Positions 10,861 to 23,545 are shown, numbered from the stretch's first letter. The stretch is DNA of 64,000 bases from Cymbidium sinense (GCA_021442155.1 CM038215.1:4116976-4180975); one strand, 5' to 3'. The notes: generated by a model from the sequence alone, not told the origin. Numbers and translations: made by a program.

Positions 10861-10868
10861 TTTCCCTT

Positions 10869-11160
10869 AACCCTAAATCCTAAACCCTAAAAGAAACCAT
10901 AAACTCTAAATCCTAAACCTTAAACCCTACACCCTAAACCTACAACCCTAAACTCTATGCCCTATACTCTAAAAAACCCTAAACCCTAACCCTAAACCGT
11001 AAACACTAAAAGCATAAACCCTAAAACCCTAAACCCTAAACCCTAAACCCTAAACCCTAACCATAAACCATAAACCCTAAACCCCAAACCCTAAACCTAA
11101 ACCTAAAGTAACTAAATAAATAAAAAAAATAAACCTAAAACCTAATAAACCTAAACCTAG
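10869..11160. repeat. Telomere-like CCCTAAA block and leader of GRP copy 1
   Basis: Mostly CCCTAAA heptamers with single-base variants; perfect consecutive units occur around 11030-11058. It ends in a leader of the type CCTAAAGTAACTAAATAAAT that also precedes GRP copies 2, 3 and 4. Confidence 0.9.
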
Positions 11161-11644
11161 AATGGGGGAACCTTGAGGAACATCACCATGAACTAGGCTT
11201 AGTCTAGATCTGACAGTGGAGGTGAAAGCGGAGGTGGAGGTTTTGGCAGTGGTGGTGGGGGATCGGAGGTGCTAGTGGATATGGAGGTGGTTGTCAGAGC
11301 AGTGGTCATTATGGAGGCGGGAGGAGCGACGGAGGTTACAACCATGGTGGTGGCGGAGGGAGAGAATGGGGATATGATGGTGGATCTCGCTACTCGAGAG
11401 GTCATGGTGGTTCTGATGGGAACTGGAGAAACTAAAGAACGATTGATCTGATCCACTGCTTATGGAGCTATGTCTTTATAGTAGAGACGGTTCTAGTTAT
11501 CTAGGGTTTTTAATTTATTCTATGCGTGCTCATTTTTTTACCTATGTCGTTGCTTATGTCTTAAAAAACTTGGTGTGTTACTTTGTTGATGAAATCGAAG
11601 ATAAGAAATATTGAATATGAATTTGTTCTTTATTAAAAAAAAAA
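11161..11644 (+). pseudogene. GRP7-like glycine-rich RNA-binding protein 3' fragment, copy 1
   Basis: The fragment begins with a diverged N-G-Q-N-L...R-N-I-T-V-N, the last strand of an RRM, then runs into the glycine-rich tail. After an apparent 1-nt deletion near 11263 the tail reads G-G-R-S-D-G-G-Y-N-H-G-G-G-G-G, G-Y-D-G-G-S-R-Y-S-R-G and S-D-G-N-W-R-N, stop at 11433-11435. That ending is typical of plant GRP7/GRP8-type proteins (RRM plus Gly-rich tail, RNA binding). About 200 bp of 3' UTR follows, ending in a 10-bp A run at 11635-11644, as in a retroposed mRNA. Two stops near the start and the missing RRM make it a pseudogene fragment. This copy best preserves the C terminus. Confidence 0.85.
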
Positions 11645-13205
11645 CCAAAAACCCTAAACCCTAAACTAAAACCTGATCCCTAAACCTAAAACCTAAATCC
11701 TAAACCCTAAAAACCCAAAACCCAAAACCCTAAACCCTAAACCCTAAAACCCTAATCCCTAAACCTTAAACCCTAAACCCCAAAACATAAACCCTAAACT
11801 AACCCTAAACCTTAAACTATAAAAAGCTAAAAACCTAAACCTAAACTAAATAAAACCTAAAAATAAAATAAATAAAAAAACCTAAACAAAAAAAAAAATT
11901 AAAAAAGCATAAACTAAAACCTAAAACTAAACCTAAAAAGAAAATAAAATAAAAATAAAAAACTAAACTAAAATAAAATAAATTAAAATCTAAACCTAAA
12001 AATAAAAACAAAAAATAAATAAAAAAATAAAACCTAAACCCTAAACTAAATAAAACCTAAACCTAAAATAAAATAAAAGAAACCTAAACCTAAACTAAAA
12101 TAAACTAAACTAAAATAAATAAAACCTAAACCTAAACTTAAAATAAATAAAACTAAAACCCTAAACTAAATAAAATAAAATAAACTAAAAAATAAAACCT
12201 AAAAATAAACCTAAAACCTAAAATAATAAAATAAAAACCTAAACCTAAACCTAAACCTAAAAATAAAAAACCTAAAATAATAAAAATAAACTAAAAATAA
12301 ACATAAAAATAAATTAAGATAAAAAAAACCTAAAATAAATAAAACTAAAATCATAAAACTAAATAAAATAAAAATAAACATATAAAAATAAAAAAATAAA
12401 CTAAAATAATTAAATAATAAACTAAATAAACTAAACATCGGTTTTTTGATTTAAAAATCCCCACCCTAAAACCCTAAACTAACTACCCACCACAACTCCA
12501 TAAACCCTAAACCCTAAACCCTAAATTAACCTACATTACACTACCCTAAACCCTACTCCAAACCCAATCCCACCAAACCCAACTACCCTAACTCCCATAA
12601 ACCTTTCTGGCCACTAACACTACATCCCTACCTGACCCTAAACTTGCCTCCTAAACTCATTACCCTAACCACCTAAATCCTCCCTAAACTGACCCAACCC
12701 ACTAAACCTGAGCCATCCTAAACCCACTCACAGGCTTTGGGTTCCCACTCCCTAAACCCTAAACAGCCCAGGCCTAAACCCTAAACTTCCTCCCTAAACC
12801 AAAACCTAACTTAAACCCTAAACTAAACTCTAAACCTAAACCCTCTAAAATCCTCCTAAAACATAAAACCTAAACCTAAACTAAATAAAACCTAAAAATA
12901 AAATAAATAAAAAACCTAAACCTAAATAAAATAAAAACCTAAACTGAAACATAAATGTAAACCTAAAAAATAAAATAACATAAAATAAACTAATAAAAAC
13001 AAACTAAAATAATAAAAACCTAAACCAAACTTAAAATAAAATAAAATTATGAATAAAAAAATTAAATAAAATTAAAATAAAATAAATCTAAAATGAAATA
13101 AAATAAAAACTAAACTAAATAGAAATAAAAAGAAAAATAAATAAAAATAAAAAATAAAACAAACTAAAATATAAGAAAATTAAACTAAATAAACTAAATA
13201 AAGAA
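11645..13205. repeat. Composite telomere-like array
   Basis: 11645-11830 is CCCTAAA-rich. 11831-12430 is A-rich (AAATAAA, ACTAAA, CCTAAA). A hinge-like segment with TTTTTTGATTTAAAAA sits at 12440. 12450-12860 is a C-rich variant with CTGACC, CCACTAAAC and CCCTAAC words. 12861-13205 returns to A-rich words. No gene is present; long Phe/Arg/Leu frames on the minus strand are translations of the repeat. Confidence 0.85.
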
Positions 13206-13243
13206 AAGAAGAAATGTTGAATCTGACTTTGTTCTCTATTTAA
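13206..13243 (+). pseudogene. GRP 3' UTR tail remnant
   Basis: About 38 bp matching the very end of the GRP 3' UTR (GAAGAAATGTTGAATCTGA followed by TTTGTTCTCTATT) lie directly against an A-rich block on the left and a CCCTAAA block on the right. The rest of the GRP fragment is absent. Confidence 0.75.
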
Positions 13244-15286
13244 ACAAAAACCAAAAACCAAAAATCCTAAACCCAAAACAAAATCCTGAACCCTAAACCT
13301 ATAGCCTAAACCCTAAACCCTAAACCCTAAAAACCCTTAACCCAAAACCTTTAACACAAAACCCAAAACCCTAAAACCCTAATCCATAAACCCTAAACCA
13401 TAAAACCTAAACCCTAAACCCTAAACCATAAACCCAAAACCATAAACCCTAAACCCCAAAAAAGAAAAACCCTAAACCCTAAACCCCAATCCATAAAGCT
13501 AAAGAAAACTACTAAATTAAACAAAACATAAAATAAAATAAAATAAAAAACAAAATAAAAAAATAAAATAAAAACAACTAAATCCTAAAAATCCCTAAGC
13601 CTAAACCTAAAAGAAAATAAAATGGAAAATTAAACTAAAATAAAATAAAAAAAAACCTAAAATAAAAAAAATAAAATAAAACCTAAAAAAATAAAACTAA
13701 ACCTAAAATAAATAAATAAACCTAAATAACAAAATAAAACTAAATGAAACCTAAACCTAAATAATAAACCTAAAAAAAAAAAAAATAAAACCTAAACCCT
13801 AAACTAAAAAACCTAAACCAAATAAAAATAAAAGAAACCTAAACCTAAACTAAAATAAATAAAACCTAAACCTAAACCTAAAATAAAAACTAAACTATAA
13901 ACCATAAATAAATAAATAAAATAAACTAAAAATAAACTTAAAATAAAAAATAAAACTTAAAGATAAACCTAAAATAAAAACATAAAACCTATACTTAAAA
14001 AAACAAAAAAAAATCTAAATCTAAACTTAAAATAAAAAATGAAACCTAAACCTAAAAGAATAAATAAAAATAAAACTAAACTTAAAAATACACATAAACT
14101 AAATTTAAATAAAAAACCTAAATTAAAATAAATAAACCTAAAATAAATAAACAAACTAAATAAAAAAATTAAAAAATTAAAAGCTAAAATAAATCTAAAC
14201 TAAATAAAAACATCCTTTGTAATTTAAAGAGACCACCCTGATTCTTAAATCCTCCTACTCTAAACCTAAATCTTGACCCACTCCCTAAACCAAAAAACTA
14301 CCCTAAACCCATACTCCCTGACCAAACCCTCACCCCCTGAAACTGGCCCCTAAACTGGGCTAACTCCTCCCACCAACTTCTAACCTGACCCCCCCAAAAA
14401 ACCTTACTACTCCCTGACTCTAAACTTAAACTCCCTGAAATCCCCTCTGCCATAATCTTAAACCCAAACTGGGCCCTAAACCCTAAACTACTAAACCCTT
14501 AAACCACAAAAACACTCAAAACCTAAACACTAAACCTAAAGCCACTCCTAAACCCACCCTAAACCCACTAAACCCTAAACCTACCACTGACCCTAAACTC
14601 ACCTTAAACCTAAAACTTAAACCTAAACTAAATAAAATAATATAAATAAAACTTAAACCTAAATAAAATAAAATATAAAATAAAACCTAAACCTAAACAT
14701 AAAATAAAATATAAAATAAATAAAATAAACTAAAATAAAATAAATAAAAACCTAACTAAACTAAAAAATAAAATAAACCTATGAATAAAAATCCTAAATA
14801 AAATAAAGTAAAATAAAATAAAAACTAAATGACAACCTAAACTCAAAAAAATAATCCTAAAAATAAATAAAAATTAAAACCTAAACCCTAAACTAAAAAA
14901 AAACATAAACCTAAAAGAAAAATAAAATAAAATAAAATAAACCTAAACCTATACTAAAATAGACTAAACTAAAATAAATAAAACCAAAACTTAAACATAA
15001 ATAAACTAAACCAAAGCCCTAAACTAAATAAAATAAAATAAACTAAAAATAAACCTAAAGTTAAACTAAAAAAAAAACCTAAAAGCTTAACCTAAAAAAA
15101 TAAAATAAAAACCTAAACTTAAATCTAAAACTAAAAAAATAAATTAAAATAAAAAACCAAAACAAAACTAAATAAACTTAAAATAAATAAAATAAAATAA
15201 ATAGAAATAAAAAGCAAACATAAATAAAAATAAATAAAAAAATAAACTAAAATAAATAAATAGAACAAACTAAATAAATAAATAAA
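13244..15286. repeat. Composite telomere-like array
   Basis: 13244-13520 is CCCTAAA-rich; 13521-14210 is A-rich; a hinge-like break (TTTGTAATTTAAAGAG) occurs at 14216; 14225-14600 is the C-rich variant with CCCTGACC and GGGCCCTAAACC words; 14601-15286 is A-rich. Nothing else is seen. Confidence 0.85.
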
Positions 15287-15317
15287 GAAATGTTGAATTT
15301 GAATTTATTGTCGATTA
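15287..15317 (+). pseudogene. GRP 3' UTR tail remnant
   Basis: GAAATGTTGAATTTGAATTT followed by ATTGTCGATT and an A run matches the last ~30 bp of the GRP 3' UTR. It again lies at an A-rich to CCCTAAA boundary. Confidence 0.7.
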
Positions 15318-18251
15318 AAAAAAACCAAAAACCCTAAACCCTGAATTAAAACATGAATTGAAAATCCAAAACATAAATCCTAAACCCTAAACCCTAAAAA
15401 CCCTAAACCCTAAACCCTAAACCTAAAACCCTAAACCCTAAAACCCTAATCCCTAAACCCAAAACCCTAAAACCTAAAACCTAGACCCTAAACCATAAAT
15501 CCAAAATAAAATAACTCCTTAAACCCTAAACCCTAAACCCCAATCCCTAAACCCTAAACCTTAAACCCTAACCCTAAAAAGCTAAAATCCTAAACTTAAA
15601 CTAAATAAAACTTAAGTAAAAAATAAATAAAATAATCTAAATTCAAATAAAATAATAACATAAATTAAAATAAAATCATAAACTCAAACCTAAACCTAAA
15701 CTTAAACATAAAAAAGATAATAAAATAGAAAATAAAAACTAAACTAAAATAAAATAGATAAAAACTAAACTATTTCAAAAAAAAATAATAGACTTAAATA
15801 AAATAAAAATTGAACCTAAAATAAAAAGAAAATAAACCTAAAATAAAATAAAATAAAACTAAATAAAAACCAAAACCTAAAAATAAAACCTAAAAATAAA
15901 CAAAAAATAAAACTTAAACACTAAACTAAAAAAACCTAAACCTAAAATAAAAATAAAATAAGCTTAAACCTAGACTAAAATAAACTAAACTAAAATAAAT
16001 AAAACCTAAACCTAAACCTAAAATAAACTAAACCTAAAAAAATACTGTAAATAAACAAAAAATAAGTTAAAATAAGGTAAAATAAACAAAAAATAAACCT
16101 AACCCTAAACTAAAAAATAAAACCTAAAAATAAACCTAAACCTAAAAAAAAAACATAAACCTAAACATAAAAATAAAAAAAATAAACCTAAACCTAAAAA
16201 AAATAAAAATAAAACTCAACTATAAAATAAACATAAACCTAAATAATAAACTAAAATAAATAAACCTAAAATAAATAAACTAAACTAAATAAAAATAAAA
16301 ATAAACCTAAAATAAAAATAAAAATAAAATAAACTAAAATAAATAAATAAACTAAATAAACCTAAACCTAACTAACTAAACCATTGCTTCGTTCAGTTAC
16401 ATTATTGCTCAAAATACAAACCATTAAAAAAATAAAAATAAAAATAAAAATAAAAACTTGAACTAAAACCTAAACTTAAGCCTAAGCCTCAAAATATAAA
16501 AAAATAAAAATCAAAAACTAGATTAAAATAAATTAAATAAAAACCTAAACTAAACTAAAAAATAAAATAAACATAAAAATAAAAAACCTAAATAAAATAA
16601 ACACTAAAACATAAAAGAAATTAAAAACTTAATAAATACCTAAACCTAAAAAATATACCTAAAAGTAAAACCTAAAAATAAATAAAGATTAAAGCATAAA
16701 CAGTAAACTAAAAAAACAAAAACATAAATTTAATAAACAAAATAAACTAAACCTAAACCTAAATTAAAATAAAATAAACCTAAACATAAACTAAAATAAA
16801 TGAAACTTAAACCTAAACCTAAAATAAACTAAACCTAATCCATAAACTAAATAAAATAAAATAAACTAAAAATAAACCTAAACCTAAATTTAAAAATAAA
16901 CATAAAAATAAACCTAAAATGAAAACCTAAAACTAAACCCAAAAAAATAAAATAAAAACCTAAATCTAAACCTAAAAATAAAAAATAAAACCTTAACCTA
17001 AAAAAATAAAAAATAAAACTAAACTAAAAAATAAACATAAAATAAATTAAAATAAAAAATCTAAAATAAATAAACTAAACTAACTAAAAATAAAAAATAA
17101 ACCTAAATAAAAATAAAAACTAAAATAAACGAAAATAATAAAAAAGTAAAAATAATAAAATAAACAAAAATAATAAAAAATTAATTTTTTTTTAAAAAGA
17201 AATCATAAACCCTAAAAAGCAAAAAACCTAAGCCTATACTAAATAAAACATAAAAAACAAAATAAATAAATAAATAAAATAAAATGAAAACCTAAACTAA
17301 ACTAAAAAAAATGAAAAACCTAAATTATATAAAAATTAAAGATAAAATATAAATAAGATAACCTAAAATAGAATAAAATAAAAACTAAATAAAAACCTAA
17401 ACCTAAATAATAATCCTAAAAATGAAATCTAAAAGTAAATAAAAAATAAAACCTAAACACTAAACTAAAAAAAAAAACTTAATCCTAAAATGAAAATAAA
17501 AAATGCCTAAACCTAAACTAAAATAATTAAAACCTAAACCTAAACCTAAAATAAACTAAACCTTAAACCTTAAACTTAGACTAAATAGAATAAAATAAAC
17601 TAAAAATAAACTTAAACCTAACTTGAAAAATAACAAGTAAAAAAAACCTAAGATAAAAGCCTAAAATTGAAACCTAAGAAAATAAAATAAAAACATAAAC
17701 CTAAATCTAAAAATAAAAAATAAAACCAAAACCTAAAAACAAAAATAAAAATAAAACTAAACTAAAAAAATAAACCTAAATCTAAAAAATAAACTAAAAT
17801 AAATAAAAATAAAAATAAACCTAAATGAAAATAAAAAATTAAAATAAACTAAAATAAATAAAAAATATACTAAATAAACCTAAACCCTAAACCCTAAACT
17901 CTAAAACCTACAACCCTAAACCCTAAACCCTAAACCCCCTAAACCTAAATCATTAAAATCATAACTAAATAAACCTAAAAATAATAATAAAATAAAACCT
18001 TAAAAACCTAAACTAAACCCTAAACTCTAAACCCTAAACCCTAAACCCTAAACCCTAAACACTAAACCTTAAAACCCTAAACCCTAAACCCTAAAACAAT
18101 AAACCCTAAACCCTAAAACCTACAACCCTAAACCCTAAACCCTAAATCCCAAACCCTAAGCCCTAAACCCTAAACCCTAAATTAATCCTATACCCTAAAC
18201 TAACCCTAAACCATAAACCTTAAAGTGACCCTAAACCCTAAACCCTAAACC
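15318..18251. repeat. Composite telomere-like array up to block B
   Basis: 15318-15590 is CCCTAAA-rich. 15591-17185 is a long A-rich block interrupted at about 16378-16425 by a non-repeat segment containing CATTGCTTCGTTCAGTTAC. A hinge-like AATTTTTTTTTAAAAAG occurs at 17184. 17200-17880 is A-rich. 17881-18251 is a clean CCCTAAA block that abuts gypsy block B. No GRP fragment was seen in the last 2.9 kb. Confidence 0.85.
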
Positions 18252-19900
18252 TTTAATAAAAATGTCATTAGAACTAAATCTAAAGAATGACCTAATCCTA
18301 ACATAGTTTTGGTAGTTAAAGATTAGAGGGTTTCCCTTGAATATTAAAGATTTGAATACCTTAAACCCTAACCCTAAATCATATTATAATACCATTTATT
18401 ATAGTAAAATGTAGCATCATATATTTGAGCATGCAATGATGTGTTTTTGGATGTGATAAAATGTTTTGAAATGTTTTAGTATATTATGGTATTGTGCCCT
18501 ATAGTATATATTAATATAAACCACAAAAATATTGATTTAATAAATTAGATGAAAAAATTTCTTAAATTTGAAGTGAGAATTAGGTTGTAGTATCAAAGGT
18601 GTGCTATGCCACTTGTAGTTTAAACAGTAAAATTTTTTGTTCAAAATAAATATTATATGTTATAACATAGTATAGCATCATATATCATAATATATTATTG
18701 TACGCATTTTAAATTCTTTTAGTATTTTACAATCATGCAGTTGAGCTTACACTAGCATTATTTATAAAAATCTTGATTTAGACTTTAAAATGGTGGAATT
18801 TGGCCAAATTCATAATAGGTAGAGCATGGCATCATAATATATTGTTTCAATTTAAAATATGAAAGTGATACGACTAAAATATATAGTTTTTTTATTATTT
18901 AGTTAATTTTATAATTTTTTTATATCTTAAGCAATCCCTTGTGATGTGATATGCAATCTAATATAATATAATATGTTATTGTGTATTATAATATAGGATA
19001 CCATAGCATAGTGTAGCATCATGCATTATAGCATACTATTGTGTATTACTACTTATTGTTTAGCATATTTTATTTTGTTATAGTATGATGTAGTAGAGTT
19101 TGTACTGGTATAAGTCATAATAACACTGATTTATATGTTGAGATGATGGGATTTGGCCAAATTTAAGGTAAGCTTTAGGGAACATCATTGGGGGTGTGCT
19201 ATGTTATGTCATTTAATCAAAAGAATGGAATTTTGCATCCAAAATAAACGTTCATTTTTGAACCAAATTTTATAAATTTTTTTCTTAAAGGGATTCATTT
19301 TAAGGTGTAATGTAATATAATATATTATATGAAAGCATATTAAAATATAATATACATAACAATATAACTTCACATATATATATGAATGTGGTGGTGTGTT
19401 ACTAAATGTTATTGTACATTTTAGTATGTTTTACTTTTTTTATAATACATTGGGTCAAAACTCACAAAAATGTTAATTTGAAGGTTGAGATGGAAGAATT
19501 TGGCCAAATTCATGGCACACACTAAGAAGCAACACTAAATTTATGCTATTTTGTATCATTTCTAATAGAAAAATAACAATTTTACATCCAAAATGATCAT
19601 TATTAATATTTTGAGAAAATTTTGGTATTTGATCCTTTTAAGTGATTCTAATGAGGTGTAATGTTAGACAATATATTATATTATAGTAAATTATAATATA
19701 ACATCATATATTATAATATAATATAGTGTGTTAATTCACACAATAATATGTTTTGCATGATATTGTATAGTTAATTTGAGCTTGCACCATCTCAAATCAT
19801 AAAATATTGATTACAAGTTAAGATGATGTAATTTGAACGAATACATTGTTAGGCTTTCAGTTGAAGTATTAAAGGTGTGCATAAGAGAAGAAATAAGATT
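18252..19900. repeat. Degenerate ~335-bp tandem repeat, block B
   Basis: Colinear with 1-1560, plus the first ~85 bp missing from block A. It starts AATAAAAATGTCATTAG, right after CCCTAAA units. Close to the start, at 18355-18378, it holds an internal telomere-like run (TTAAACCCTAACCCTAAA), also present in C and D. Confidence 0.7.
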
Positions 19901-22380
19901 TGAAGAGAATTCCATTTCAAGGACATGGAGGGAGATCCGCTAGGGGATCACATATGCATTGGACATGACATATGAGGGGTCTATGTTGAGGGCATAGAAG
20001 AAGAAAATCTATTGGGGATAAGGTTTGAATTTGATTTGATTATATGATTTGTGGAAAGAAGATCCACTGGGAATAAGAATCTATAATCCATCAGGGTAAG
20101 ATCGAATTGACTTTAATTTGTTTTATTTTAATTGATGTCGAGGCACATCTGCTAGAGATATGGGCTCGAGTCCGCTGGGGATCGGGTATATGAACCTTCC
20201 ACTAGGGAAGCAAGTTTGGGATATCCATTGGGGATTAGGATTTGAGCTTGATTTCATAGATTTGTTTAGAGATGTATCCACTAGGGATAAGAGTTTGGTT
20301 TGATTTCTTTGATTTAGACTCTACTGAGAGTTGGTTTAATTTGGTTCCACTAGGGAGGTTGGTTTTGAATTTGATTTGTTTGCTTGACTTGTTTATATCT
20401 GATTTGGGGCTCCATTGGAGAAAGGGGCATGATTTAAGTCCACTAGGAAAAATTAGATTGGGTTTAATTTAATCTGAGTTAATTTATGGACCCTATTGAT
20501 GTGCAATGGACCAACTGAGAGGGGCTATATCAGCCTTGACCTACCTTAAGTTTATAAATCCAAAGGGATAGTCTACTGGTTACTGGGCAAAGCTAGCCAA
20601 GCTAATGGGTTGCCTTTGGATGTGCAACTATTGTGCTATGAAGAAGTCATAGCAGACTTACACCTTCTAAAGCGAGGAATAACCACTGGGGTTACCTGTT
20701 GGATGCACAATAAATCGAACCTGACCTAGGGTGACTTCTAAGTGAATATCGTTGGGGACTCAGGTCAACTCAAAAGTAGCTAGGAATAATTTTATCTTAA
20801 TTTCATGTGATTTGATATGGTTTGTTTGGTTTAGTTTGATTTTGAATTGAGGGCATATCCACTAGGGATGTGGGTTCAGTCATATTTGATAGATTTAATT
20901 TTTGGACCATGTAGGTGTGCGATGGACCCACTGAGAAGGGGCTATATCAGACTTATCCTATCTCATATTTACATATCCAAAAGGATAGTCTACTGGCCAT
21001 GGGATAGAGCTAGCCAATATAAGAGGTTGCCTTTTTGTGTACAATGGTTGTGCTAGGAAGAAGGCATAAAAAACTTACATCTTCTAAAGTAGGGAACAAC
21101 TACTGGGGTGGCATGTTGATTGCACAATAAATCAAACCCGACTTAGGGGCGACTACTGAGCGAATATTGATGGGGACTTATATCAACTCAAGAGTAGTCA
21201 AGTGATTCCTATAAGGAGTTTTGGTGACACTTTCCTACTGACACTACCCTAAAGGTAGGATACATGTTTAGAAAAAGGTACTATTAGTGGTGTCGTACTA
21301 ATTCATAAGTGAATATATATTTTATTTATATATTTGCATGGACCTTATTGGTGTGCGAGGGATGACACTGAGAAGGGGCTATGTTAGCCTTGACCTATCT
21401 CATATTTATTAGACTAAGGAGAATCTGCACATCCACAACACAGATTCTCCAACCACAGGGGTGGTTACTAGGAAAGGGGAACTATCCAATCTAATAGTTA
21501 CCCGAGTAGTATCTAAATGGGGTCGTAAATGATGTGATCCAAATATATTGCCCACATGGGAGGCGCTGCTAGGGGCATTATCTTGAGCCCTAGAAAAGAA
21601 AGTTATAGGTGTATGGTGGTTAACTTAAGGAGAAAGAGTACCAGGTTTATATCTTCCGTGACTGGTGTATCTTAAGGTGCAAGAACCAACCAACCTAGGG
21701 TGTATCCGTCAGTATGAGTGGTGTATTCGTCAGCATAGTGAGAACCAACCAACCTAAGGTTCCTATCATTATGCAATGATCAATCTAGAAAGAAAGCTTG
21801 TAGTATTACAACTTTCCAAGTATAACAAATCATCAGAATAGTCTATCGTCGGTAGGACATATGCTATCTGACCTAGAGCTACTACTAAGTAGGGAGCCTC
21901 GAGGAAGGATTGGACCATGACTTGAAGCAGTCAGGAGAGAAGGATCCACTAGGGGACATATCCTAAACCTCAAATATACTCAATCCAGTCAGTGCTCAAA
22001 GGTTAATCCAAGAAGAAAGCATAGCAGACTCACATCCTATTAAATGTAGCCAATATGAGGTAGCTTATCGACCATACACTAAGGCTAACCAAACTAACAA
22101 GGCACTTGTAAGTGTGTAGTGGCCAAGTAAGGAGGGAAAGTGTAGCAGACTTACATCCTCCAAAATAAGAAGACCACTAGGGTGACACACTAGCAAGGTA
22201 GCATGTTAGCCTGAGCTAGTGCAGCTACTGAGTGAGTGTCGTTGGGGGGATTATCTTAACTCAGAGTAGCCCGAGATAAAAGATATGTATTTGTTTTATA
22301 TGTTTATGTATAATTTATGTTTGTGTTGAGTTGATGAAGTATAGGACGCCGCTCGGGTTCCATACACCTACCATAAACAC
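19900..22380. repeat. Minisatellite-like and ~410-bp tandem repeats, block B
   Basis: The CCACTRGGGA motif recurs from about 19935 to 20460. Three ~410-bp units follow with GGACC anchors near 20486, 20903 and 21338 (steps 417 and 435). The rest, to 22300, matches 3240-3900 of block A. No gene is supported. Confidence 0.6.
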
Positions 22381-23545
22381 ATCGTGGCATATTTGCAAAA
22401 AAGAATACTTTCAACATGGAAGAGATTGAAGTCAAAATGGAATTTTTAATGATGATAATTATTTTCATACATGATTTATAATATTTCTTTAAGTAGAGCC
22501 CATTGATTGGAAGCATTGGGTGCTCTCCCTTATGATTAATAAGTTGATAAGATCCTCCTTGGTAAGCCTTCTCTATAGCAAAAGGGCCTTCCTAAGTGGG
22601 TTCAAACCTGCCTCCCATCTTATGATGAACAATAATTGGTCTCCTTAAAACTAAAATAAGCTCCCTACTTGAAAAGATCTAGGATAGACCAACTTATTGT
22701 GAGCTTAAATCATTTTAGCTTTGTACAACTCGAGGTTTTGGAATGCACATAGGCGTATCTATTCCATACCTTTGAGCTATTCTAACCGCAACTTGGCGTT
22801 CTACTCTGTTGTGATCTTACTACCTACTACTATCCTTAGTGACGGGAGTTGGACTTCTAATGGATAGAGCGACTATACACTAAGAAAGGAGTAAACTGAG
22901 TTGGAGTTAATATATGGTGCGATAGGCCCACAAGGCTTTAACTAACTGCTCATGCCACTATCACTTATTATTATCGAGTGTCTTCTTTTGTATTTGGATG
23001 AGGGTTTTGTTGAAGGCTTCTGCTAAGCCATTTGCCCTTAGGTAGTTGATGGTAGAATATCTTCAATCTATGCTATATCTCTAGGCAAAGTTTTTGATCT
23101 CAGTGCTCTTGAATGCAGTATCATTATTAGATATAATTCATCGAGGCACTATGAACCTATATATGATATGGTTCTTAAAAAATTAGAGCACATGTTGAGG
23201 TGTGACCTCTCTGAATGGAATCACTTTATCCCAATTAAAAAAGTATTCAATAGCAGCTAAGATGAATTGATGACCCTTCGAAGAAGGAGGATCAATCAAC
23301 CCCACTATGTCGGTACCCCAGCACTCGAGTGGCCATGAGGCCAATATAAGATGTAGAATATTGGGTGGTTGGTGTATGACCACACTGTGTATTTAACATT
23401 GGTGGCATCACCGAGCCGTATCCATGCAATATTTGATCATCGATGGCCAGTGATATCATAGTCTCTTGATCTTGGCTTTCATGTTCGGACCAGATTGTTG
23501 GCTCCACATAATCCTGAGTATACCTTGATCATGATCTTATGGACT
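22381..23545 (-). pseudogene. Integrase region of block B (broken)
   Basis: The minus-strand frame at 23183-23383 reads H-Q-P-P-N-I-L-H, then G-T-D-I-V-G-L-I-D-P-P-S-S-K-G-H-Q-F-I-L, which holds the first catalytic Asp of the integrase core in a segment typical of Tat-lineage gypsy elements. Near 23130 the second catalytic motif reads S-N-N rather than S-D-N, so that Asp is lost. The zinc-finger side and the GPF/Y C-terminal domain are recognisable around 23400-23500 and 22550-22700 but lie in changed frames. Confidence 0.8.

Larger units (their letters stand above)
1..10868 (-). mobile_element. Ty3/gypsy Tat-lineage-like element, decayed block A
   Basis: Read on the minus strand this block gives, from high to low coordinate, a protease-derived segment, linker, reverse transcriptase, RNase H, a second (archaeal-type) RNase H, integrase core and integrase C-terminal domain. 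That order with two RNase H domains is the known signature of the Tat lineage (Tat/Ogre/Retand). Every domain is interrupted by stops or frameshifts, so it is not coding. I could not identify a matched pair of LTRs, a primer-binding site or a polypurine tract. The low-coordinate end is cut by the window start: position 1 matches a point about 85 bp inside block B. The high-coordinate end passes into telomere-like repeats near 10868. Compared with block B it lacks about 2.7 kb, with the junction near 9119. Confidence 0.85.

Noticed and set aside
11199..11456. Pro/Ser/Thr-rich minus-strand frames and Val/Met/Glu-rich + frames over the GRP fragments (also at 47676, 50253, 51980, 56921)
   Set aside because: They are other-frame readings of the glycine-rich codons; the Gly frame with the ending S-R-Y-S-R-G...D-G-N-W-R-N is the meaningful one.
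12211..14154. Minus-strand frames rich in Phe, Arg, Leu and Tyr (12211-12438, 13969-14154)
   Set aside because: They are translations of the AAATAAA/CCTAAA array; long frames arise because the repeat lacks stop codons in that frame. No domain or start context.
10869..18251. A real chromosome end
   Set aside because: The telomere-like repeats are degenerate, interrupted and flanked on both sides by retroelements. Interstitial or subtelomeric location is more likely, though a position near a left chromosome arm end cannot be excluded.
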